Source: WHSW01 sp963759295
Lineage (GTDB): Bacteria; Actinomycetota; Thermoleophilia; Solirubrobacterales; 70-9
DNA length: 64,000 nt
NCBI GenBank assembly: GCA_963759295.1
Contig: CAVWYT010000011.1
Span: 62,001 to 126,000 of the forward strand
Direction of reading: 5' to 3'
Shown here: positions 17,026-25,863 of the stretch, piece by piece
Layout: every line of letters begins with the position of its first letter
Position numbering within the stretch: the stretch's first letter is position 1
The notes under the pieces: generated by a model
The model's database searches: none
Seen by the model: the letters and a program-made list of their open reading frames with translations, nothing else
Told to the model about the DNA's origin: nothing
Made by a program: the position numbers and the translations under genes

Positions 17026-17032
17026 CCGATCG

Positions 17033-17038
17033 ATTCTA
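17033..17038 (-). promoter_or_regulatory. TAGAAT, probable -10 element of lhr
   Basis: On the minus strand TAGAAT is 7 bases before TTG 17025 and 13 before ATG 17019. It is the best promoter-like hexamer in the 140-base gap between lhr and the divergent SnoaL-like gene. Confidence 0.4.
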
Positions 17039-17155
17039 CGCAGGCGCCCCGGCGGCCCCCGAGCGCTTGGGGCGATGGCTCGGGATACGACGCGCGGGTG
17101 GTCGAGCGCCCGGGCAGCACGACGCCGGCGGCGTGCTGAGGATCGTGGACTCGCC

Positions 17156-17161
17156 TACGCT
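17156..17161 (+). promoter_or_regulatory. TACGCT, probable leaderless -10 element
   Basis: TACGCT is exactly 6 bases before GTG 17168, the ideal spacing for transcription starting at the start codon. Confidence 0.45.
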
Positions 17162-17167
17162 GCGCCT

Positions 17168-17566
17168 GTGAACGAGGGCATCTGGGCGACGCGGGTGCGC
17201 GAGGTGTGCGATGCGCTGAGCCGCGGCGATCACGAGCGCGCGCTGGCCTACACCCATCCCGACGTCGAGCTCAAGCGCATCGACGGCTCGCCGGACGAGC
17301 ACGACGTCGTCCGCGGCCGCGAGGCGCTGCTCGAGTTCCTGGCCCCGGACGCGTTCGCGAGCCAGGCCGTGGAGCCGCTGGAGACCTTCGAGGGCGAGGG
17401 CGTCGTCGTCGCCCACGTGCTGGTCCGCAACCGTGGCGCCGGCAGCGGTCTCGAGATCGCGGTCGAGAGCTACCTCGTCTACCTGATCGAGGACGGCCTC
17501 GTGCGCCGCGTCGAGGCGTGGACGAGGCGCGAGGACGCGGCGCGAGCTTCCGGCCTGGAGCTCTAG
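17168..17566 (+). CDS. SnoaL-like / NTF2-like small protein
   Basis: 132 residues. The pattern VREVCDALSRGDHERALAYTHPDVELKRID followed by GREALLEFL and a C-terminal YLVYLIEDGLVRRVEAW is the NTF2-like cone fold (SnoaL/ketosteroid-isomerase-like). Members are small hydrolases, isomerases or ligand binders; nothing identifies the substrate here. GTG 17168 was chosen because homology starts there and TACGCT precedes it at 6 bases; an ORF extending into the lhr region is spurious. It converges on rfbC. Confidence 0.72.
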   Translation: MNEGIWATRVREVCDALSRGDHERALAYTHPDVELKRIDGSPDEHDVVRGREALLEFLAPDAFASQAVEPLETFEGEGVVVAHVLVRNRGAGSGLEIAVESYLVYLIEDGLVRRVEAWTRREDAARASGLEL

Positions 17567-17591
17567 GAGCCGCTGCGCGCCGTCGGCCGCC

Positions 17592-18140
17592 CTAGAACGG
17601 CAGCCCGCCTGCGATCTGGCCGAGCAGCGGTGCGCCGGTGTCGCGCGCGGAGAGCCGTGGCTCGGTGATCGGCCACTCGATTGCGACGTCCGGGTCGTTC
17701 CAGGCGATCCCGGCCTCGGTCGCGGGGTCGTAGTAGCTGGAGAGCTTGTAGTGGACGTCGGCGATTTCGGAGAGCACGCAGAAGCCATGGGCGAAGCCGA
17801 CCGGCACGTAGAGCTGCCGATGGAGTTGGTCGTCGAGCTCGTGGCCCTGCCACTGTCCGTAGGTCGGCGAGTCCCGCCGCAGGTCGACGGCCACGTCCCA
17901 GACCTTGCCGCGCATGCAGCGCACGAGCTTCGCCTGGCCGGGCGAGGTCTGGAAATGCAGGCCGCGGAGGATGTTGGCCCGCGAGCGCGAGTGGTTGTCC
18001 TGGATGAACTCCGCGTCCACACCGAGCTGTGCCCAGGCCGCGGCGCTGAACGTTTCGATCAAGAAGCCGCGCTCGTCGCCGTGCACCTCCGGCTCGAGCA
18101 GCACCGTCCCCTCGAGTTTGGTCTCCAGGCGCCGGGGCAC
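17592..18140 (-). CDS. rfbC: dTDP-4-dehydrorhamnose 3,5-epimerase
   Basis: 182 residues, the standard size. The cupin-like epimerase motifs are present: HGDERGFLIETF, RGLHFQTSPGQAKLV with the catalytic His, and VPVGFAHGFCVLSE followed by VHYKLSSYYDP with the catalytic Tyr region. It catalyses step three of dTDP-L-rhamnose synthesis. GTG 18140 was chosen: it is 2 bases after the rfbB stop and leaves a normal-length enzyme; the ORF's upstream 32 codons overlap rfbB and are unconserved. It is the last gene of the rfbA-D-B-C operon. Confidence 0.93.
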   Translation of the reverse strand: MPRRLETKLEGTVLLEPEVHGDERGFLIETFSAAAWAQLGVDAEFIQDNHSRSRANILRGLHFQTSPGQAKLVRCMRGKVWDVAVDLRRDSPTYGQWQGHELDDQLHRQLYVPVGFAHGFCVLSEIADVHYKLSSYYDPATEAGIAWNDPDVAIEWPITEPRLSARDTGAPLLGQIAGGLPF

Positions 18141-18142
18141 GC

Positions 18143-19141
18143 TCAACCCAGCGTCGAGCCGTAGTGGCGCTCGTAATAGTCCCGGTACTCGCCCGAGCGA
18201 ATCGGCCTCCACCACCACTCGTTGTCGCGATACCACGCGACGGTCCGCTCGATCCCCTCCTCGAAGCCCACCGCCGCCCGCCAGCCGAGCGCCTCGATCC
18301 TCGCGGAGGTGAGCGAGTAGCGCCGGTCGTGGCCGAGCCGGTCGCTGACGTACTCGATCAGCGACTCGTCGCGGCCGGTGAGCTCGAGGATCCGCCGCGC
18401 GACGTCGATGTTGGCAAGCTCGTCGGGGCCGCCCACGTTGTAGACCTCACCGGCCGTCCCCTGCTCGAGCACGATGTCGATCGCGCTCGCGAAGTCCTCG
18501 ACCCAGAGCCAGTTGCGGACCTGCATCCCGTCGCCGTAGACGGGCAGCGGGTCGCCCGCGAGCGCGTTCAGGATGCAGAGCGGAATCAGCTTCTCCGGGT
18601 ACTGCCGCGGCCCGTAGTTGTTCGACGCCCGCGTGGTCAAGGCGTCGATGCCGTAGGTGTTGCGATACGCCCCGACCATCAGGTCGGCGCCGGCCTTCGA
18701 TGCCGAGTAGGGCGAGGATGGATCGATCGGCGAGCTCTCCGTGAACGAGCCCTCCCCGATCGAACCGTAGACCTCGTCGGTGGAGATCTGCAGATGGCGG
18801 ATCCCGGCCTCGCGCGCGGCCTCGAGCAGCACGTAGGTGCCGAAGACGTCGGTCTGGATGAACTCCCCCGGCGAGGCGATCGAGCGGTCGACATGCGTCT
18901 CAGCCGCGAAGTTGACGATCGCGCCGCAGCCGTCGAGCGCGGCCCTGACCGCCTCCCGGTCGGTGATGTCCGCCTCGGTGATCTCGAGTCGTCCGGGGTC
19001 CAGATCCTGGAGGTTCTCGCGCCTGCCCGCGTAGGTGAACTTGTCGAGCACCCGGACCGAGAAGCCCGGGTGGGTGGCGAGCCGGTGGCGCACGTAGGCG
19101 GAGCCGATGAAGCCGGCGCCGCCGGTGACGAGGACGTTCAT
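18143..19141 (-). CDS. rfbB: dTDP-glucose 4,6-dehydratase
   Basis: 332 residues. Extended SDR enzyme: NAD-binding GGAGFIG at residues 7-13, the STDEVYG catalytic segment, the YSASK tyrosine-lysine pair and a C-terminal sugar-nucleotide domain (NNYGPRQYPEKLIP). It oxidises and dehydrates dTDP-glucose to dTDP-4-keto-6-deoxyglucose. Its ATG overlaps the rfbD stop (ATGA), and rfbC follows after 2 bases, so the genes are tightly coupled. Confidence 0.95.
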   Translation of the reverse strand: MNVLVTGGAGFIGSAYVRHRLATHPGFSVRVLDKFTYAGRRENLQDLDPGRLEITEADITDREAVRAALDGCGAIVNFAAETHVDRSIASPGEFIQTDVFGTYVLLEAAREAGIRHLQISTDEVYGSIGEGSFTESSPIDPSSPYSASKAGADLMVGAYRNTYGIDALTTRASNNYGPRQYPEKLIPLCILNALAGDPLPVYGDGMQVRNWLWVEDFASAIDIVLEQGTAGEVYNVGGPDELANIDVARRILELTGRDESLIEYVSDRLGHDRRYSLTSARIEALGWRAAVGFEEGIERTVAWYRDNEWWWRPIRSGEYRDYYERHYGSTLG

Positions 19142-20028
19142 GTCCGCCCACCCATGCGTGAGACGTCCGCGGCTTGGTCGCCGCGGGCGGCGGGGCGCAC
19201 GCGATCACGAAGGTACTCCGCCAGCCCCTGATGCCAGTCGGGAAGCACGATCGGGTCCGGGCGCTCTGAGACCAGCAGCGAGAACGGCGGCCGTGGCGCC
19301 GGGCGTCCGAGCATTTGCGTGGTCCCGGCCATCACCCGGCACTCGACCCCCGCCTGGTCGAAGATCTCCTGCGCGTAGTCGAACCACGAGCAGCGACCCG
19401 CGCCGGCGATGTGATGGATGCCGTACTCGTCGGTCTCGATCAGCAGGCCGAGCGCCTCGGCCAGGTGGGCGGTGTAGGTCGGGCTCGCGACCTGGTCGGA
19501 GACGACGATCACCTCGGGTTGCTCGGCGCCGGCGCGGAGCATGGTCTCGACGAAGTTCGGGCCACCGTGCCCGAACAGCCAGGACGAGCGCACGATGAAG
19601 TGGCGCGGGTTGGCGATCGCGGTCGAGGTCTCACCGGCCTGCTTGGAGCGACCGTAGGCGGAGATCGCCGCCGGCAGGTCGGACTCCACGTATGGAGCGC
19701 CCTTCTCGCCGTCGAAGACGTAGTCGCTCGAGACGTAGACGACGGCGGCGTTCCGGGCGCCCGACGCCGCTGCCACCATGCCGGCGGCGGCGTCGTTGAC
19801 TCGCATCGCGGCGCGCTCGTTCGCCTCGGCTCCGTCGACGTCCGTCCACGCGGCGCAGTTGACGACGACGTCCGGGCGCAGCTCCTCGATCACGTCCTCG
19901 ACCGTCGCAGTGTCGGTGATGTCGAGCTCCGAGCGCGAGAGGCCGTAGACCTCGTGCCGACGCCGTGCGAGCGCCTCGACGACGTCCCGGCCGAGCATCC
20001 CGGCCGCGCCGGTGACGACCACCCTCAT
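19138..20028 (-). CDS. rfbD: dTDP-4-dehydrorhamnose reductase
   Basis: 296 residues. SDR-type reductase: GAAGMLG at residues 7-13, LDITDTATVEDVIEELRPDVVVNCAAWTDVDGAE, SSDYVFDG and YGRSKQAGE (Tyr/Lys pair). It makes dTDP-L-rhamnose with NADPH, the last step of the pathway. ATG 20028 overlaps the rfbA stop, and its own stop overlaps the rfbB start (both ATGA). A longer upstream ORF in this frame is a shadow of rfbA. The C-terminal 30 residues are Arg/Asp-rich and extend slightly beyond typical homologues. Confidence 0.94.
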   Translation of the reverse strand: MRVVVTGAAGMLGRDVVEALARRRHEVYGLSRSELDITDTATVEDVIEELRPDVVVNCAAWTDVDGAEANERAAMRVNDAAAGMVAAASGARNAAVVYVSSDYVFDGEKGAPYVESDLPAAISAYGRSKQAGETSTAIANPRHFIVRSSWLFGHGGPNFVETMLRAGAEQPEVIVVSDQVASPTYTAHLAEALGLLIETDEYGIHHIAGAGRCSWFDYAQEIFDQAGVECRVMAGTTQMLGRPAPRPPFSLLVSERPDPIVLPDWHQGLAEYLRDRVRPAARGDQAADVSRMGGRT

Positions 20029-21101
20029 GGGAGCGTGATCTCCGCGTTGTCGCCGACGATCATCCGCAGGGTCTTCGGCATCTCGGCCCCTCGGACGAGC
20101 TTCACGTTGCGGCCCAGGAGGCTCGCCTCCATCCGCACCTCCAGGTCGCGGAGGCTCGAGCCTCCGAGCAGGATCGAGTGCTCGACCTCCGAACCGACGA
20201 TCTCGACCCCCGCCGCGATCGAGGTGTAGGGCCCGACGTAGGAGTCGATGATCCTCGTCCCCTCGCCGATGATCGCCGGCCCTCTGACCACCGAGCGTTC
20301 GAGCTTCGCGCCGGCGGCGATCGAGACCCGCCCCTCGACCTTGCTGGCCTCGTCCAGATCGCCCTCGACGTCGCGCTCGAGATCCTCGAGCACGAGGCGG
20401 TTGGCCTCGAGCATGTCGGCGAGCTGCCCGGTGTCCTTCCACCAACCGCTGACCGTGTGGCTCTCGACCTTGGCTCCGCGGTCGATCAGCTGCTGGATCG
20501 CGTCGGTGATCTCGAGCTCCCCGCGCCCCGAGGGCTCGATCGCCCGAGCGGCCTCGAGGATCGCCGGGGTGAACATGTAGACGCCGACCAGCGCCATGTC
20601 GCTCGGCGGAGCCTTGGGCTTCTCGACCAGACGGACGACGCTGTCGCCGTTGAGCTCCGCGACGCCGTAGTTCCACGGGTCGGCGACCGGCGTCAGCAAG
20701 ATCAAGGCCTCGGGCTCGTGCTCGCGAAACGCCCCGACGAGATCGGTGATCCCGTTGCGGAGCAGGTTGTCGCCCAGGTACATGACGAACGCCGAGTCTC
20801 CGAGGAACGCCTCGGCGGTGAGCACGGCGTGCGCGAGCCCGGCGGGCTTGTCCTGAAGGATGTAGGTGATCCGCGCCCCGAAGGCCGAGCCGTCCCCGGC
20901 GGCCGCCGCGATCTCCTCCCCGGTCTCCGGCGCGATGATGACCCCGATCTCTGTGATCCCGGCGTCGACCAGGGCCTCGATCCCGTAGAAGAGGACCGGC
21001 TTGTTCGCCACCGGGACGAGCTGCTTCGCCGAGGTGTGCGTGATCGGGCGCAGGCGGGTGCCCGCCCCGCCCGAGAGAATCAGGCCCTTGAGGGTCTCCA
21101 T
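20025..21101 (-). CDS. rfbA: glucose-1-phosphate thymidylyltransferase, long form
   Basis: 358 residues. The nucleotidyltransferase core has GLILSGGAGTRLRPIT (residues 6-21) and KPVLFYGIEALVDAGI. Unlike the 290-residue enterobacterial RmlA, it carries a C-terminal left-handed beta-helix (hexapeptide-like repeats from about residue 240), the rmlA_long/StrD type common in actinobacteria and archaea. It makes dTDP-glucose from dTTP and glucose 1-phosphate. It is the first gene of the rfb operon; TAGCCT stands 9 bases before ATG 21101. Confidence 0.94.
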   Translation of the reverse strand: METLKGLILSGGAGTRLRPITHTSAKQLVPVANKPVLFYGIEALVDAGITEIGVIIAPETGEEIAAAAGDGSAFGARITYILQDKPAGLAHAVLTAEAFLGDSAFVMYLGDNLLRNGITDLVGAFREHEPEALILLTPVADPWNYGVAELNGDSVVRLVEKPKAPPSDMALVGVYMFTPAILEAARAIEPSGRGELEITDAIQQLIDRGAKVESHTVSGWWKDTGQLADMLEANRLVLEDLERDVEGDLDEASKVEGRVSIAAGAKLERSVVRGPAIIGEGTRIIDSYVGPYTSIAAGVEIVGSEVEHSILLGGSSLRDLEVRMEASLLGRNVKLVRGAEMPKTLRMIVGDNAEITLP

Positions 21102-21110
21102 CGGCCCGGG

Positions 21111-21116
21111 AGGCTA
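21111..21116 (-). promoter_or_regulatory. TAGCCT, probable leaderless -10 element of the rfb operon
   Basis: On the minus strand TAGCCT is 9 bases before ATG 21101 of rfbA, the first gene of four overlapping genes. Confidence 0.4.
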
Positions 21117-21199
21117 CATCGCCGTCCGCGGCCTCGGCCGCGGCTCGAGTGTTGTGGTGGCCATGGCCGCCGATCCTTCGCTGGTCGCCGATCCCACGG

Positions 21200-21679
21200 C
21201 TAGTACGTGCCGCCGAGCTTGCGGTGATCCCAGGTCGCGGTGCGGACGGCCCGGAAGCGGATCGCGACGCGCTTGGCCGCCTGGGCCTGGAGCGCGGCGG
21301 CGGCGCCCTCGACATCCGCGATCCCCCCGGAGTAGCGGGCGGCGAGCTCGGCGCCGAACCCGGCGACTCGCGGCGACTCGCGGATCAGCTCCGCCTTCGC
21401 CTCGATCTGGATTCCCCGCAGCTCCTCGTAGGAGAACCCGGTCTCGATCAGCAGGGTCGCCCGCGCGTCGCGCTCGAGATTGCGCACCTTCTGCGACTTC
21501 GCGTACGTCCAGACCCAGATCTCGCCCTCGCGGACCGTGAACCACATCGGCATCGAGTGGGGCCAGCCGCGCGGGCCGATGCTCGAGACGATCACGATGC
21601 GCTCGGTGTCGAGCAGCTCCCGCTGCTCGTTTTCGGTGAGCTCGATCTGGTCGCGGCGGCTCGGCACCGGCTCATCCAA
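21200..21679 (-). CDS. pyridoxamine 5'-phosphate oxidase-like split-barrel (PPOX/F420) protein
   Basis: 159 residues. A flavin- or F420-binding split barrel: ERIVIVSSIGPRGWPHSMPMWFTVREGEIWVWTYAKSQK, then NLERDARATLLIETG. This matches the actinobacterial Rv1155-like class of F420/FMN-dependent reductases rather than true PdxH. The likely role is reduction of a small molecule with F420H2, or heme/flavin handling; the substrate is unknown. Its start overlaps the end of the MBL hydrolase gene by 8 bases, so it is second in a two-gene unit. Confidence 0.78.
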   Translation of the reverse strand: MDEPVPSRRDQIELTENEQRELLDTERIVIVSSIGPRGWPHSMPMWFTVREGEIWVWTYAKSQKVRNLERDARATLLIETGFSYEELRGIQIEAKAELIRESPRVAGFGAELAARYSGGIADVEGAAAALQAQAAKRVAIRFRAVRTATWDHRKLGGTY

Positions 21680-22469
21680 CCAGGTCGCCCTCGTCGAGCA
21701 ACCCCTCGGTGGCGAGCTTCTCGAGGTGCGCCTCCATCACCAGGGCCGCCACCGGCCGAAGGCCCTCCGGGACGTCGTCCCAGGCGCGGTCGAGCAGCCG
21801 CCGCCTGGAGCGCTCGCCGTCGCGCAGCGCCCCGATCAGCTTGCGCTCGCGCTCGAGCCGGTGCTCGATGTATTCGGAGATCTTCGCCTGGGCCGCTTCG
21901 ACCCATGGCCCGTGGCCGGGACAGAGCAGCTCGATCTCGAGCCCTTGCATCGACCGCAGAGACTCGAGGTAGACGGCCAACGAGCCGCCGTCGGGGGGCA
22001 CGAAGCTGGAGCCGCGACCGAGGATCAGATCGCCACAGAAGCAGACGCCCTCTCGCAGGAAGCAGACATGGTCGAGCGCGTGACCGGGCGTTCGGATGAC
22101 CTCGAACGGGCCGATGGCCGCCGGAGCGTCAGCTCCCCACTCGCGCGCCACGCCGGCGGATCCCGCCACCGTTTCGTCGCCGGTGCCGACCTGACCCCAA
22201 AGCAACGGCGCCTCGTCGCTCAGCATCGGCACCGCGCCGGAGTGATCGGCGTGGGAATGGGTGAGCACGATGCCCCTCAGCCCTCCGGCCCGCTCGGCCG
22301 CCGTGACCACGGCGTTAGCGTGGTCGCGGTTGGCGGGGCCGGGATCGATCACATAGGCGCCGCCGTCGGCCGCAACCACGTAGGTGTTCGTGCCGTCGAG
22401 GGTCATCGGGCTCGGATTCGGCGCCACGAGGCGCTCGATCTCGGGGTGCCCGGCTGGGGAGTCGCCCAC
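21672..22469 (-). CDS. MBL-fold metallohydrolase (glyoxalase II/LACTB2-like)
   Basis: 265 residues from GTG 22469. The metal-binding motif THSHADHSG (HxHxDH) is at about residue 68, GHALDHVCFL follows, and CFCGDLILGRG supplies the bridging Asp. The N-terminus NPSPMTLDGTNTYVV and the C-terminal winged helix (VPEGLRPVAALVMEAHLEKL) are typical of the LACTB2/RNase-like branch, some of which cleave RNA. No earlier ATG exists after the pafBC stop (22502); the frame upstream of the GTG overlaps pafBC and is not conserved. Confidence 0.82.
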   Translation of the reverse strand: MGDSPAGHPEIERLVAPNPSPMTLDGTNTYVVAADGGAYVIDPGPANRDHANAVVTAAERAGGLRGIVLTHSHADHSGAVPMLSDEAPLLWGQVGTGDETVAGSAGVAREWGADAPAAIGPFEVIRTPGHALDHVCFLREGVCFCGDLILGRGSSFVPPDGGSLAVYLESLRSMQGLEIELLCPGHGPWVEAAQAKISEYIEHRLERERKLIGALRDGERSRRRLLDRAWDDVPEGLRPVAALVMEAHLEKLATEGLLDEGDLVG

Positions 22470-22501
22470 GTTCCGTGGCCTCGCTCGCTTGGTGGCCCGA
22501 C

Positions 22502-24571
22502 TTACTGCTTGGCGGCCACGGCCCTGAGCACGGCGTCGCGGGCGTCGCTCGGCTCGAGCACGACCAGATCGCCGACGCCCTTGAGGACCTCGCGAACCAG
22601 CCAATCGTCGGAGCCGTAGGGCACCTCGACGACGACCGCGCCGTCGCCGAGCTCCTCGACGACGACGCGCTCCTCACGCAGCCACCGGGCACGTTCGGGC
22701 GAGACCCAGACCTTCGCGATCCCGGCCGTGGTGACCTCGCCGTGGACCAGCCACTCCTGCTCGGCGAGCTGCTCCTCGACCCCGATCCGCGGCTCGAACT
22801 CCCGGTCGGTGACCGCCGCCTCCTTCATCCGGTCGAGCCTGAAGTGGCGGGTGGCGGAGCGGCCGAGATCGAAGCAGCCCAGGTACCAGCCCTCGGCGCC
22901 ACTGACGAGCTGGTAGGGCTCCACCTCGCGCTTCACGAACTCGTCCTCGTTCTCCTTGTAGTACTGGAGCTCGAGCACCCGGTGGCTCTGGATCGCAGCG
23001 TTCACCGTGCGGACGACCGACGAGTCGTCGCGACCGGGAGCGATCTCGAGCCCCTCGTGGGAGGGGTCGTGACCGAGCGCGGCGACGATCTTCTCACGCG
23101 CGCTGGCGAGCCCCGCCTGGGGCAAATGATCGCCGAACAGGTCGATCGCGGCCACCAGCGCCTTCGCCTCGAGCGGCAACAGACGCGCCGGACGGGCAAA
23201 GTTGTCGCCGTAGGTGTCCGGATCGACCTCGATTCGATCGCCCGCGATCTCGGCGTAGAGCACGTACGTCCCGCCACCGAAGTTGACGACGTTGAGGACG
23301 TCGAGGTCCTCGCGCAGCTCCTCGATCGAGATCTTGAGCTCCTCGAGGACCTGCGCGGTCGGCAGGCTGCCCTCGTTGCGGGCGGCGCCGATCAGCAGCC
23401 CGGCCAGGGTCACGAGGCGGGCGAAGCGCTCGGGTCGGATCACCGATTCCGAGCGGCCGTTCGAGCTCCGAGCGGTTCCGTTGCGCCGCGCGGCGGCGCC
23501 CTCCGCGAGCGGCCGGCTCACGGTCTCGGCGACGTCGAACTCGCGCCTGTGGCGCTCGCGCAGCAGAGCGAGGCGCTCGCCCGCCTCCTTGGCGAGCTCC
23601 GGCGGATCGAGCAGCCGGGCGTTCTCGCGCCAGCTCAACACCCAGGAGATCAGCTGTCGCGGCGATGCGTACTCGGTCTCGAAGACCGAGCCGCGACCCT
23701 TGACGGCGTCGGCCTTCTTCGGCTTCGAGAACTCGCCGTGGCGGCCGAAGTCGCGCTCGACAAGCCAGGCGATCCGCTCGCGCAAGAAGATCCGCGCGGT
23801 GCCCCGGATCTCCCCCATCTGCCAATCGGCGCGGCTGGCGTAATCGCGGCGGTCGAACTCCTCGGGGGGCGAGAAGTCGTGCTCGGCCTTGGTTGCGTAG
23901 GAGACCTTGCCGCGGATCCGCGAGAGCCGGAACACGCGCACCTCGTCGCGCTCGTGCGAGTACCCGATCAAGTAGAACTGTTGATCGCGGAACACGAGGT
24001 GGTAGGGGTTCACCTTGCGGTCGGAGACCTCGTCGCGCTGCAGCGAGTAGTAGGAGAACTCGATCGTCTTGCGGCGCGAGATCGCGGTCTCGATCTTCGC
24101 GAGCCGCTGAGATAGATCGCGGCCACCGGCCGAGGCCGAGAGCTTGACGTCGATCGGGGCCTCCTCGCCCTCGACGAGCGGGCTCGGCCTGCCCCAAGAG
24201 ACCTGCTGGAGGGCGAGCCGCAACGGCTCGGCGTAGGCGAACTCGCCATCGAGCAGCCCGAGCGCCGTCCGCAGCGCCGCGAGCTCGGGGTCCGTGAACT
24301 CGATCGCCGGCAGGTAATAGTTCTCAGGCGGCAGCGCGTAGAGCTCGGCCTCGAAGAAGCCCTCCGCCGGCTTCTCCACCTGGAGCGAGATCCCGAGGCT
24401 CTCGAGCTCCGCGCGGTCGGCGTAGAAGCGGCGCGCGAACGCATCCTCGTTCATCGAGCTGTAGCCCTCGACCTCGCGCTTGATCTCCAGCGCCGACACC
24501 GGCCGGCGGTTGGCCATCAGAAACGAGATCAACGAGAGCTGGCGAATCAGCTTCTCGGTGTCCTTCGCCAT
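22502..24571 (-). CDS. pafBC: fused PafB-PafC WYL-domain DNA-damage regulator
   Basis: 689 residues, about twice a single WYL protein. The first half (1-340) has a winged helix (KDTEKLIRQLSLISFLMANRRPVSALEI), a WYL domain (IEFSYYSLQRDEVSDRKVNPYHLVF) and a WCX tail. The second half repeats this (RFARLVTLAGLLIGA..., LELQYYKENEDEFVKREVEPYQLV). This is PafB joined to PafC, separate subunits in mycobacteria and known to be fused in some actinobacteria; PafBC activates the LexA-independent mutagen response. ATG 24571 is preferred over 24595, because TATCTT stands 9 bases upstream of it. The proteasome genes it is named for are not in this window. Confidence 0.85.
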   Translation of the reverse strand: MAKDTEKLIRQLSLISFLMANRRPVSALEIKREVEGYSSMNEDAFARRFYADRAELESLGISLQVEKPAEGFFEAELYALPPENYYLPAIEFTDPELAALRTALGLLDGEFAYAEPLRLALQQVSWGRPSPLVEGEEAPIDVKLSASAGGRDLSQRLAKIETAISRRKTIEFSYYSLQRDEVSDRKVNPYHLVFRDQQFYLIGYSHERDEVRVFRLSRIRGKVSYATKAEHDFSPPEEFDRRDYASRADWQMGEIRGTARIFLRERIAWLVERDFGRHGEFSKPKKADAVKGRGSVFETEYASPRQLISWVLSWRENARLLDPPELAKEAGERLALLRERHRREFDVAETVSRPLAEGAAARRNGTARSSNGRSESVIRPERFARLVTLAGLLIGAARNEGSLPTAQVLEELKISIEELREDLDVLNVVNFGGGTYVLYAEIAGDRIEVDPDTYGDNFARPARLLPLEAKALVAAIDLFGDHLPQAGLASAREKIVAALGHDPSHEGLEIAPGRDDSSVVRTVNAAIQSHRVLELQYYKENEDEFVKREVEPYQLVSGAEGWYLGCFDLGRSATRHFRLDRMKEAAVTDREFEPRIGVEEQLAEQEWLVHGEVTTAGIAKVWVSPERARWLREERVVVEELGDGAVVVEVPYGSDDWLVREVLKGVGDLVVLEPSDARDAVLRAVAAKQ

Positions 24572-24580
24572 GGCGTGCTC

Positions 24581-24586
24581 AAGATA
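24581..24586 (-). promoter_or_regulatory. TATCTT, probable leaderless -10 element of pafBC
   Basis: On the minus strand TATCTT is 9 bases before ATG 24571. It would place the upstream in-frame ATG 24595 outside the transcript. Confidence 0.4.
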
Positions 24587-24746
24587 CTGAGGCATGGGCG
24601 GCGCGTTTCGCTGCCCCCATGCCGCAAAGCGCGGGATTTGCGCGCCGTTTCGCGCCGAGGCGACCGTCGCCTCGGGCCCCGGGGCGTCCACGCGAGCAAG
24701 CTTCCAGATCACGGCGACCGGGCGCTCGACCCAACGCCGGCCGCGG

Positions 24747-25791
24747 CTAGGCGGCGCGGCGGGAACGGAAGTAGGCAGCGGATTCGATCCCGCGGTCGAA
24801 GCGCGACCACGGCTCGCCGTCGGGCAGCTCGCGTTCGATCCGGTCGAAGCTGCCCAGGGTGCCCCCGAGGTTGTCGAGCGCGTGAACGAGCGCCGCCTCG
24901 CGTGTGGCCGGGACGACCGGCGAGCCGTTCTCGAGCTTGCCATGGTGCGCGAGGATGATGTGGAGGACGGCCTTCGCCAGCTCGGGCTCGAACCCCTCGA
25001 TCGACTCGATCGTGCGCCGGACCAGGTAGTAGCCGAGCGGGATCTCGCCGATCAGACGTCCGGCGTCGGTGAGCTCGATCGCCAGCGGATCGTCGTTGTA
25101 GGCCTGGGTCTTGCCGATGTCGTGGAGGAGCGCTCCGGTGACCGCGACGTCGCGGTCGATGCCGGGGAACGCCGCCGCGGCGGCGCTCACCGCCTGCGCG
25201 ACCGAGACCGTGTGGTCGAGGAGCCCGTGGGGGTAGGCCTGGTGGTAGTACTTCGCCGCCGGCGCGACACGAAATCGACGCCAGATCTTCGATTCGGCGC
25301 CGAAGACGCGATCGAGGAGCCCCCGCAGGTGCGGGTTCTGAATCGTCGCGAGCAGCTGGCGCAGCTTCGCCTCGAGCTCGTCGACGGAGACCGGTGGCCC
25401 CTCGGTGAGCTCGTCGTGGTCGTACTCGTCCTCTACTGCGGCGCGGATCGAGCGGATGGTGATCTTCGCGCCGTAGCGCGGGTGGACCTCGAACCTGCCG
25501 TCGACGAACACGACCGCGCCCGGCGCGCGCGCACTCGAAGCACTCGTCGACATCCTCCCAAGCGACCGCTTCGAGCGAGCCGGTGCGGTCGGCGACGATC
25601 AGCTTGATGAAGTCGTCGCCGTTCTTGCGCGAGCGCCGCTCGCGCTCGCGGACCGCGAACGCGGCCGCCACCGCATCGCCCTCCGCGAGGTCGCGAACGA
25701 ACGTACGCGCCGCGGTGGCGCCCTCGAGCCGCGACTCGGCCGCGGTCTCGAGCGGCACCTGAAGGGCCTCCATCTGAGCTTGCCCGGTCAC
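24747..25791 (-). CDS. OB-fold plus HD-domain protein, YhaM-like 3'-5' exoribonuclease (one frame break)
   Basis: About 348 codons. The N-terminal OB fold (residues 1-80; TFVRDLAEGDAVAAAFAVRERERR, DFIKLIVADRTGSLEAVAWEDV) is in one frame. The rest, GAVVFVDGRFEVHPRYGAKI and the HD domain (HGLLDHTVSVAQAV, ALLHDIGKT, LAHHGKLENGS), is in another. This two-domain layout is that of YhaM/CBF1-type exoribonucleases that trim RNA or DNA 3' ends. The break is in a GGCGCGCGCGC tract (25522-25532); the length is one base too long. GTG 25791 is preceded at 7 bases by TAAGTT, which supports this start over ATG 25773. Confidence 0.78.
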
Positions 25792-25798
25792 GGATCTC

Positions 25799-25804
25799 AA
25801 CTTA
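25799..25804 (-). promoter_or_regulatory. TAAGTT, probable leaderless -10 element
   Basis: On the minus strand TAAGTT is 7 bases before GTG 25791. The surrounding GTCTAAGTT is shared with the symmetric promoter at 32092. Confidence 0.4.
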
Positions 25805-25863
25805 GACAGAGGGCCGGACGGCGCCCTTCTCTGCCGGGCGAGGTCGTTCGGCGCGCGCGCGGC

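Noticed and set aside
17036..18022. Long minus-strand frame spanning the SnoaL-like gene into rfbC
   Set aside because: Low-complexity translation; the SnoaL-like plus-strand gene and the rfbC frame each show clear family motifs and good starts.
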